Shown here in pieces: positions 57,820 through 64,000 of a stretch of DNA of 64,000 nt (positions are counted from its first letter, which is position 1; the number at the start of each line of letters is the position of its first letter). The DNA is from Bacillus sp. FJAT-27245 (lineage in GTDB: Bacteria > Bacillota > Bacilli > Bacillales > Cytobacillaceae). The notes beneath the pieces are model-generated. The model did no database searches and had not been told where the DNA came from. It saw only the letters and a program-made list of their open reading frames with translations. Both the position numbers and the translations under genes were made by a program. The stretch lies in contig NZ_LIGI01000001.1 of assembly GCF_001273955.1 (NCBI RefSeq), positions 1,793,256 to 1,857,255 of the forward strand, read 5' to 3'.

Positions 57820-58557
57820 ATGCATATAGAACATTTAAGCCATTGGAGTGGCGAATTAGGGCGTGAAATGCTGTTGAACAGATATGGACATAGTGGAATG
57901 CCAATTGTCGTTTTTCCTTCATCTGGAGGGACGTACACTGAATATCATGATTTTGGAATGATTGATGCGTGCCATGACTTTATTGAATCCGGAAAAGTTC
58001 AATTTTTTACATTGACCAGTGTCGATAGTGAAAGTTGGCTGCACGACTCAAAACCAGCGCATGACCGCGCATTGGCTCACGCGGCATATGACCGTTATGT
58101 GATATCAGAAGCTATTCCATTTATTAAGCATAAAACAGGTTGGTTTGATCCTATGATGACAACGGGATGCAGCATGGGGGCATATCATGCCTTGAATTTT
58201 TTCTTGAGGCATCCGGATGTTTTCCAAACAACCATTGCACTAAGCGGTATTTATGACGCTCGTTACTTTTTTGGGGATTACGGAAATGATCCGCTTGTAT
58301 ACCAAAATTCACCGAGTGATTACATATGGAATCAAAATGACGGCTGGTTTATTGATCGCTATCGGTCAGCAACTATCATTATTTGTACAGGGCTGGGGGA
58401 TTGGGAACAGGATGGGCTGCCTTCATACTATACATTAAAAAAAGCCTTTGAAGAAAAACAAATTCCAGCAAGGTTGGATGAATGGGGCGAAGATGTTTCG
58501 CATGATTGGATCTGGTGGAGACGCCAAATGCCGTATTATTTAGGAGAATTATTTTAA
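57820..58557 (+). CDS. Esterase, alpha/beta-hydrolase (second in cluster)
   Basis: Protein of 245 residues from ATG 57820, after ATAGGAG; a GTG 18 bases earlier is not supported. The nucleophile elbow is GCSMGAYHAL; FPSSGGTYTEYHDFGMID is the oxyanion region; DWIWWRRQMP near the end follows the likely catalytic His (VSHDW). It resembles esterase-family proteins often annotated together with an ATP-grasp gene in Bacillus. Probably co-transcribed with the ligase. Confidence 0.82.
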   Translation: MHIEHLSHWSGELGREMLLNRYGHSGMPIVVFPSSGGTYTEYHDFGMIDACHDFIESGKVQFFTLTSVDSESWLHDSKPAHDRALAHAAYDRYVISEAIPFIKHKTGWFDPMMTTGCSMGAYHALNFFLRHPDVFQTTIALSGIYDARYFFGDYGNDPLVYQNSPSDYIWNQNDGWFIDRYRSATIIICTGLGDWEQDGLPSYYTLKKAFEEKQIPARLDEWGEDVSHDWIWWRRQMPYYLGELF

Positions 58558-58566
58558 TACCATGTC

Positions 58567-58597
58567 AAAAAACCAACGCAACGTTGTTGGTTTTTTT
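58567..58597 (+). terminator. Terminator of the ATP-grasp/esterase unit
   Basis: AAAACCAACG pairs with CGTTGTTGGTTTT (one bulge), then T residues. Confidence 0.85.
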
Positions 58598-58944
58598 AAG
58601 AGATTGATAGTTGAAAGCTTTTAGTAGAACAGGGCAGTCGCACGGTGGACCCTTACTCGTGCGATTTTCTTTATATTTAGTTGTTAAGTGACCCAGGATT
58701 TCGCTTTTGTTTAATAGCATGTTGATTGGGAGTAATCTGCTCCCATCTATCTATTAAGATATTCTTTTATTTTTTGCCAAGTCCTCTGTACACTACCCTC
58801 CCCGACGAATGACACTTTATTCCTGTAAAATTACAGTCTTTTAACAAATCGAAGAAAAAGACAGAATTTCCAAGCCGGTGTCGAATTATATAGGTACAGA
58901 GAAAAATAGGGGGCAATTTAATCAGCTAATTAGGGGGACTATAT
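58598..58944 (+). promoter_or_regulatory. Upstream region of the ftsZ paralogue
   Basis: No gene. TCGCACG (58636-58642) pairs with CGTGCGA, followed by TTTTCTTT. This hairpin and its flank resemble the terminator behind tRNA-Sec copy 1 (CGCAC...ACTCGTGCG). TATATAGG near 58888 could be part of the ftsZ promoter. Confidence 0.4.
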
Positions 58945-60225
58945 ATGTTAGAATTTGACACCAATATTGATCAATTAGCCACTATAAAAGTAATTGGGGT
59001 TGGCGGCGGCGGAAATAATGCCGTGAACCGGATGATTGAGGACGGCGTGCAGGGAGTGGAGTTCATTGCCGTGAATACAGATGCGCAGGCTCTCAAAATG
59101 TCAAAAGCGGAGGTCACGATGCAAATAGGCGGTTCGCTGACCAGGGGCCTGGGGGCGGGTGCCAATCCTGAAATCGGAAGAAAAGCTGTCGAGGAAAGCA
59201 GGCAGCAGATCAAGGATGCCCTGCAAGGCGCGGACATGGTGTTCGTAACGGCCGGTATGGGAGGCGGAACCGGGACCGGTGCCGCGCCGGAGATAGCCCA
59301 TATCGCACGGGAACTTGGCGCACTTACAATTGGAGTGGTGACTCGTCCATTCACTTTCGAAGGCCGCAAGCGGGCACAAAATGCGGCAGCCGGAATAGAA
59401 GCGATGAAGAAAGCCGTAAATACCTTAATCATTATTCCAAATGAGCGATTGCTGGAAATCGTTGACAAAAGAACGCCGATGGTTCAAGCCTTCCGAGAGG
59501 CGGACAATGTCCTCAGGCAGGGTGTCCAGGGCATTTCCGACTTGATTGCCGTGCCAGGCATGATTAACCTGGATTTTGCTGACGTGAAAACGATTATGTC
59601 CCACAATGGAACGGCGCTTATGGGCATCGGAGTAGCTTCAGGCGAAAACCGTGCTGCCGAGGCTGCCAAAAAGGCTATCTCCTCGCCGCTGCTTGAAACA
59701 AGCATCAATGGCGCGAAAGGTGTACTGATGAACATCACGGGCGGCATGAATCTCAGTTTGTTTGAAGTCCAGGAAGCGGCCGATATTGTGGCTGCTGCAA
59801 CAGATGACCAGCTTAACATGATTTTTGGATCGGTCATCAATGAAAACCTGGAAAAAGAAATCATGGTGACCGTGATTGCGACCGGCTTCGACCATGATGA
59901 GGAGAAAGCTACGCCATCGAACACATCGCGCCGTCCTGTAGGCATGATTGCGAATTCCCGTGAGCAATACCAGGATCAGTTGAGAAATCGAGAACCTGTA
60001 ACCCCTGTAGAAACGGGTTATTATGGACAAGACTATAACTACAGACAATCCAGAAACTACAGCCAAGATGAAAGTTATAGCCAATCCGAAAACTACACCG
60101 AATACGAAAACTACAGCCAGCCGCCAGTCTACGAAGAGCCCGCGAATTACGAACAGGAACCCCAGCAGCAAGACGACTCGCTTGAAGTTCCAGCGTTCTT
60201 CCGGAAGCGAAACAGAAGATGGTAA
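58945..60225 (+). CDS. FtsZ (apparently a second copy)
   Basis: Protein of 426 residues, start after TTAGGGGG. The tubulin-like GTPase is complete: [13 protein letters not shown], the signature GGGTGTG at 106-112, and the T7-loop NLDFADVK. The C-terminal peptide [14 protein letters not shown] keeps the form that binds FtsA, SepF and ZapA. The linker (about 345-405) is unusual, rich in Tyr, Asn, Glu and Gln, with [20 protein letters not shown]. No ftsA or other dcw genes adjoin, whereas the housekeeping ftsZ normally follows ftsA. I infer an extra paralogue carried in accessory DNA, but cannot see the rest of the genome. Confidence 0.85.
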   Translation: MLEFDTNIDQLATIKVIGVGGGGNNAVNRMIEDGVQGVEFIAVNTDAQALKMSKAEVTMQIGGSLTRGLGAGANPEIGRKAVEESRQQIKDALQGADMVFVTAGMGGGTGTGAAPEIAHIARELGALTIGVVTRPFTFEGRKRAQNAAAGIEAMKKAVNTLIIIPNERLLEIVDKRTPMVQAFREADNVLRQGVQGISDLIAVPGMINLDFADVKTIMSHNGTALMGIGVASGENRAAEAAKKAISSPLLETSINGAKGVLMNITGGMNLSLFEVQEAADIVAAATDDQLNMIFGSVINENLEKEIMVTVIATGFDHDEEKATPSNTSRRPVGMIANSREQYQDQLRNREPVTPVETGYYGQDYNYRQSRNYSQDESYSQSENYTEYENYSQPPVYEEPANYEQEPQQQDDSLEVPAFFRKRNRRW

Positions 60226-60235
60226 ACTAACGAAC

Positions 60236-60268
60236 AAAAAGGCCAAATCATTTGCGATTTGGCCTTTT
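60236..60268 (+). terminator. Terminator of the ftsZ paralogue
   Basis: AAAAGGCCAAATC pairs with GATTTGGCCTTTT around ATTTGC. Confidence 0.85.
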
Positions 60269-60295
60269 AATATTGATGAAAATAAACGTTAATTC

Positions 60296-60340
60296 CTGTG
60301 TTCCAGGTCAGGTAGGCTCGGTTTCTAAAAGGCTCCGCCA
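60296..60340 (+). pseudogene. Decayed 3' fragment of tRNA-Sec
   Basis: Aligns without gaps to the last 45 bases of tRNA-Sec copy 1, with 33 identities by my count. CCAGGTCAGGT of the variable and T arms and the terminal CCGCCA are intact. The T stem and acceptor pairing are lost. It is likely an old attachment-site remnant. Confidence 0.6.
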
Positions 60341-60439
60341 AAACCGTTGAACTATAATGGTTAGTGATTTATTGGGATTTAATACATAACGTTTTATTTT
60401 CCCCATAGACCCGTGGTAGGGGACAAAAAATGACCTTGT

Positions 60440-60489
60440 AACCTCCTTTGCGCATGTTTGGGCAAAACCCAGCAAAAGCGAAGGAGGTT
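60440..60489 (+). promoter_or_regulatory. Hairpin sequestering a Shine-Dalgarno sequence
   Basis: AACCTCCTT (60440-60448) is complementary to AAGGAGGTT (60481-60489), so the ribosome binding site of the 41-codon frame lies in the 3' arm of the stem. The T-rich bases behind it could also make this a weak terminator. Confidence 0.5.
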
Positions 60490-60495
60490 TTTGTT

Positions 60496-60621
60496 TTGGC
60501 TGAACATAAACGACATCAGATGAAGGGGTCAGAACAAATCCGTTACTTCGTATGTTCTAACAGAAAATTGTTGCAACGTATACCAGACCTGTTGAATCGA
60601 ATTGCCACTTATGGGGTTTAG
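60496..60621 (+). CDS. Possible small protein (41 aa)
   Basis: TTG start eight bases after a perfect AAGGAGG. The product (MAEHKRHQMKGSEQIRYFVC to LNRIATYGV) is basic and helical. No family recognised. Support rests only on the ribosome binding site and its placement behind a hairpin; there are no coding statistics. Confidence 0.35.
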   Translation: MAEHKRHQMKGSEQIRYFVCSNRKLLQRIPDLLNRIATYGV

Positions 60622-60843
60622 AGATATCAAAATGTAACCGGAAACTTTGTCGGAACCGTTTTTCATCGTACAGGGTGCATGACTATATTTTTTTAGGGGT
60701 TGGGCGTTAATTACAATATTCGGAAGAAATACACATACTATTAGGAATTTTTAATATTTATAATTAAGCAAACTATTAAACCAGGTCTCTGGGCATTCGT
60801 AACGGGGGAATCCATACGAATTTTTGGAAAAGAAGGTGTTTAA

Positions 60844-62013
60844 ATGAAAGTAGCTGTATTAGGGTCTGGATTAATGGGGAAAGAAGCAGCACGTGATTTG
60901 GTGCAGAGTGCTGGAGTAGAGGCAGTTGGATTGGCAGATATTGATTTAGGGCGTGCACAACAAGTATGCAATCAAATTCAATCACCGAAATTAGGAGCGT
61001 TTTCCGTTGATGCCGGGAACTACGAGGAATTGGCTAATTTCATACGCCAATATGATGTCGTTGTGAATGCACTATTTTATGCTTTTAATGAAACGGTTGC
61101 GAAAGCGGCTATTGCCACAGGGGTAAGTTCTGTTGACCTTGGTGGACATATCGGTGGTATCACGGATCGCGTATTAGAGCTGAAAGAAGAAGCGATGGCA
61201 GCCCATTCGACGATAATCCCTGATTTGGGTGTTGCCCCGGGAATGATCAATATTTTGGCGGGCTACGGTGCAAGCAAGCTCGATACTGTAGAGTCCATTA
61301 AGATGTATGTTGGGGGGATTCCTGCAAGACCCGAACCCCCGCTTGAATATAATCATGTTTTTTCAATGGAAGGATTGTTGGATCATTATACGGATCCTTC
61401 AATGATCATTCGAAATGGAGTAAAGCTGGAGGTCCCATCGCTTTCAGAGGTGGAAAAAATCTATTTTGAGAAATTTGGTCCTCTGGAAGCATTTCATACT
61501 TCGGGTGGAACCTCCACATTACCTTATTCATATCCATATTTGGATGAGTTGGAGTATAAAACGATCCGCTTCCCGGGCCATGCGGAAAAATTCAAATTGC
61601 TTGTTGATCTTAACCTTACCCGCAAAGATTATGAGGTGGATATTAAAGGGCAGCAAGTGAAGCCCAGAGACGTCTTGTTAAAGGTTCTTGCCCCGATTGT
61701 GGACTTAAAGGACAAAGATGATGTAATATTGCTTCGTGTCATCGTTTCAGGAGCGAAAAGTGGTGTGAAAACGACATATGAATATGAAATGACGACATTC
61801 AAAGACCGTACAAATAATGTAACAGCGATGGCACGCGCAACCGCAAATACCATTTCAGTCGTAGCCCAAATGATAGGCAATGGAACGATAATCAAAAAAG
61901 GCGTCCACCCACCGGAGCAAATCGTTCCCGGAAAAGAATATATAGAAGAAATGGCAAAAAGGGATATTATTATTACGGAAATAAAGAACCAGGAAACCCA
62001 AATCAAAAATTAA
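60844..62013 (+). CDS. Saccharopine dehydrogenase-like NAD(P)-dependent oxidoreductase
   Basis: Protein of 389 residues. N-terminal Rossmann fold with [34 protein letters not shown] and SSVDLGGH. The C-terminal substrate domain has [18 protein letters not shown] and [10 protein letters not shown]. The family includes saccharopine reductases and the L-lysine 6-dehydrogenases of Bacillaceae; the length and the lack of a fused reductase domain suit a stand-alone lysine or related amino-acid dehydrogenase. The upstream GAAAAGAAGGTG provides the ribosome binding site. A single gene. Confidence 0.8.
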   Translation: MKVAVLGSGLMGKEAARDLVQSAGVEAVGLADIDLGRAQQVCNQIQSPKLGAFSVDAGNYEELANFIRQYDVVVNALFYAFNETVAKAAIATGVSSVDLGGHIGGITDRVLELKEEAMAAHSTIIPDLGVAPGMINILAGYGASKLDTVESIKMYVGGIPARPEPPLEYNHVFSMEGLLDHYTDPSMIIRNGVKLEVPSLSEVEKIYFEKFGPLEAFHTSGGTSTLPYSYPYLDELEYKTIRFPGHAEKFKLLVDLNLTRKDYEVDIKGQQVKPRDVLLKVLAPIVDLKDKDDVILLRVIVSGAKSGVKTTYEYEMTTFKDRTNNVTAMARATANTISVVAQMIGNGTIIKKGVHPPEQIVPGKEYIEEMAKRDIIITEIKNQETQIKN

Positions 62014-62086
62014 TCATTTCGCGAACCTTCCTGCTACTATAGTGGGTGGGGCTTTTCTTTTTTTAGGTTCCTCAATTGCTATTCTA

Positions 62087-62923
62087 TTAATTTTCTTTTT
62101 TAGGGACCTCTATTAAATCGGGATCGGCAATGGAATATCCTTTGGCCTGAAGCCCTTTGACGATATCCTCAAGCGCGTCCTTTGTCCACCCGCGGTCATG
62201 CATCAGAAGGTTCGCCCCATTGGTGAGGTAGGGGCTTGCGACCATGATTTCAGCCAGGGAATCGGGGTTCTGGTATTGCTTCTCCCAGTCATAGCCGTAC
62301 GTCCAGTTCATCAGCAGCATGCCTTCCTGCTCGGCTACCTCTTTGGAATAATCCGTATTCATGCCGAAAGGCGCCCTGAAAAAGGCAGGAGAAACACCGA
62401 TGATTTCTTTAACCCGGTCATTCAGTCTAACGATTTCCTGCTTCTGTTCCTCTTCTGAAATTTTCGTTAAGTTTTGATGCGAATACGTATGATTGCCAAT
62501 GGCAAAGCCCATTTCATGGATCTTTTTCAATCTTTCCTCTTCCACGGGAGTGTCAAGAAAATGGCCATTTACGAAAAAAATTGCTTTTACCCCAAGTTTG
62601 TTAAGAATTTCTGCCATTTCAAGCGAATGTTTATCTGGTGCATCATCGATTGTAAGCAGGACATTTTTTTCGTCTGAACCGTCCAGCCTTTCGATTACCC
62701 AATTGGCCTCGTTCAGCTTATAGATTGGCTGGGTTTCTACGATGGCTTCCTCCGTATTTTCTTCAACAGACTCTTCTGTTTTAGGGGGTTTTTCTGCATT
62801 TTCCGTTTTCGTCACTTCCGCTGAGGGTATAGATTCTGTGACTTGGGATTCATTGTTTTGCTTTGTTCCGGTGCATGCAGCTAGCATGGCAGCGGCAAAT
62901 AAAATAGGTATAAATGATTTCAA
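62087..62923 (-). CDS. Polysaccharide deacetylase, lipoprotein
   Basis: Protein of 278 residues. The signal peptide ends in the lipobox LAAC (Cys17), so the enzyme is anchored on the outer face of the membrane. A Glu- and Thr-rich linker (to about residue 65) leads to the NodB domain: TIDDAP in place of TFDDG, the metal-binding GNHTYSHQN, FRAPFG, and LLMHDRGW. Probable substrate is peptidoglycan or another cell-surface N-acetyl sugar. Divergently transcribed from the DUF4015-type lipoprotein gene. Confidence 0.88.
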   Translation of the reverse strand: MKSFIPILFAAAMLAACTGTKQNNESQVTESIPSAEVTKTENAEKPPKTEESVEENTEEAIVETQPIYKLNEANWVIERLDGSDEKNVLLTIDDAPDKHSLEMAEILNKLGVKAIFFVNGHFLDTPVEEERLKKIHEMGFAIGNHTYSHQNLTKISEEEQKQEIVRLNDRVKEIIGVSPAFFRAPFGMNTDYSKEVAEQEGMLLMNWTYGYDWEKQYQNPDSLAEIMVASPYLTNGANLLMHDRGWTKDALEDIVKGLQAKGYSIADPDLIEVPKKEN

Positions 62924-63075
62924 GCTGATTCCTCCAATATGCTTATTCTAATATCTTCATACCCACTGGAGAAGAGGAAAACCCAAGTTTCTGCAATTAC
63001 ACGACGAAATTCGAACAAAGGATCGAGTTTCGGCTTTATATAGATAAAAGACTTACAAGAGGAGACATCATTGAA

Positions 63076-64000
63076 ATGAACTACAAAACTTTTATGATCT
63101 TATTGGTTTCTTTCCTACTAATAGGATGCAGCAATCAGGGAAAAAGTGCTGGCCAGCAGCCACCGCCGGCTGAGACAAGCGTACCCAAAAAATCCGAAAA
63201 CGAATTGGCAGAAGAGCCCAAGCCTGAAGGGAAAGCACCTGAAAAGCCCGAGTCTGAAGGTTTTAAATCCCCATTTTCTTTTGAGTACCCGAAAGATGGT
63301 GTAAAAGGAATCTATGTGACAGGACCTACTGTGAGTGTTTCAAGGTTCAATGATCTTCTGGAACTCGTCGAAAAGAGTGAATTGAACAGCATGGTCATCG
63401 ATATCAAGGATGATTTTGGCAAATTGCAATATAAGCCCGAAAAAGGCTCACCATTTGAGGAGATTGGCGGCCCATACATAAAAGATCCTGGCAAACTATT
63501 AAAAACGTTGGAGGAAAAACAGATTTACCCGATCGCCCGTGTGGTGGTTTTTAAGGACAACCACCTTGCAACAAAGAGGCCGGACCTTAGTTTTACTGAA
63601 AATGGAAAAGTGTGGAAGAACAGTAGAGGCGAAAGCTTTGTCAATCCGTTTATGAAAGAAGTATGGGAATATAATGTGGAAATTGCTAAAGAAGCAGCCA
63701 AAATGGGATTCAAAGACATCCAGTTCGATTATGTCCGTTTCCCGGAAGGTTTTGAAACAAGGGATAGCTCGCTAAAGTATTCCCAGGGAGATTACAGCCA
63801 GGTGGAAAAAGATAATGTCCAAAAGAGAGTGGATGCGGTAACCGATTTTGTCGCCTATGCGAAAAAAGAACTTGAGCCTTACAATGTAGATGTCTCGGTT
63901 GATATTTTTGGTTACTCGGCGACACTTCCGGAAGCTCCGGGAATCGGGCAGAACTTTTCCAAGATCTCCGCCAATGTCGATGCCATCTCGAGCATGATTT
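63076..64000 (+). CDS. DUF4015-type putative glycoside hydrolase, lipoprotein (3' truncated by the window)
   Basis: Open from ATG 63076, after AAGAGGAGA, to the end of the window, 308 codons so far. The signal peptide ends with the lipobox LLIGC. A Pro-, Glu- and Lys-rich linker (residues about 20-65) precedes the domain: GVKGIYVTGPTVSV, LNSMVIDIKDDFGKL, YPIARVVVFKDN and GFKDIQFDYVRFPEG, with acidic residues at strand ends as in TIM-barrel hydrolases. Probably acts on cell-wall or exopolysaccharide, like its divergent deacetylase neighbour. Confidence 0.85.
   Translation, partial: MNYKTFMILLVSFLLIGCSNQGKSAGQQPPPAETSVPKKSENELAEEPKPEGKAPEKPESEGFKSPFSFEYPKDGVKGIYVTGPTVSVSRFNDLLELVEKSELNSMVIDIKDDFGKLQYKPEKGSPFEEIGGPYIKDPGKLLKTLEEKQIYPIARVVVFKDNHLATKRPDLSFTENGKVWKNSRGESFVNPFMKEVWEYNVEIAKEAAKMGFKDIQFDYVRFPEGFETRDSSLKYSQGDYSQVEKDNVQKRVDAVTDFVAYAKKELEPYNVDVSVDIFGYSATLPEAPGIGQNFSKISANVDAISSMI

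Larger units (their letters stand above)
54432..60340. other. Possible second insertion at selC
   Basis: Accessory genes (membrane protein, esterase / ATP-grasp / esterase, ftsZ paralogue) lie between tRNA-Sec copy 2 and a decayed tRNA-Sec 3' fragment. They are also absent from this place in B. subtilis. No integrase. The interpretation is tentative. Confidence 0.4.

Overview
The window is a stretch of a Bacillaceae chromosome (Bacillus sensu lato). The gene order largely follows the Bacillus subtilis miaB-ricA-cotE-mutS-mutL ... miaA-hfq-spoVK-hflX-ynbB-glnR-glnA ... lexA-yneA-yneB-ynzC-tkt-sirA-yneF-ccdA-ccdC-yneK backbone, with sporulation genes (cotE, spoVK, sirA, a Spo0E-type phosphatase) and strong AGGAGG ribosome binding sites. 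The genus cannot be fixed from the sequence alone. Unusually for this group, the organism appears to decode selenocysteine: it carries a tRNA-Sec gene and a glutaredoxin whose active-site codon is an in-frame TGA.

Bases 1-40.8 kb are mostly core: the 3' end of a 2-oxoacid:ferredoxin oxidoreductase beta subunit, tRNA modification (miaB, miaA), the Y complex (ricA), spore coat (cotE), mismatch repair (mutS-mutL), Ohr, MreBH, Hfq, SpoVK, HflX, nitrogen control (glnR-glnA with a GlnR box), the SOS locus (lexA / yneA-yneB-ynzC with three LexA boxes), transketolase, SirA, a YheI/YheH-like heterodimeric ABC exporter and CcdA/CcdC. Accessory insertions interrupt the backbone: an unrelated 4Fe-4S protein with an internal repeat, a frameshifted MFS transporter beside an HxlR regulator, a 51-bp tandem repeat block (18.4-18.8 kb), and a roughly 600-bp non-coding array of 22-bp units (27.4-28.0 kb).

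Bases 40.9-54.4 kb form an AT-rich genomic island bracketed by two almost identical, complete tRNA-Sec genes. It holds IS66 and IS4/IS701-type transposase remnants and three candidate anti-phage modules: a SIR2-STAND protein, a three-gene ABC-3C operon (DUF4297-like nuclease protein, middle component, DUF3732 ATPase) and an Mrr-like endonuclease next to an unrecognised 416-residue protein. No integrase is visible.

Bases 54.4-60.3 kb carry a membrane protein, an esterase / ATP-grasp / esterase cluster and a stand-alone ftsZ. They end at a decayed copy of the 3' half of tRNA-Sec, so this may be a second, older segment inserted at the same gene. The window closes with a saccharopine-dehydrogenase-like gene, a lipoprotein polysaccharide deacetylase and a truncated lipoprotein of the DUF4015 glycoside-hydrolase-like family.

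The features most worth following up are the Sec-glutaredoxin with its SECIS-like hairpin, the repeated use of selC as an insertion site for defence cargo, and the 22-bp repeat array.
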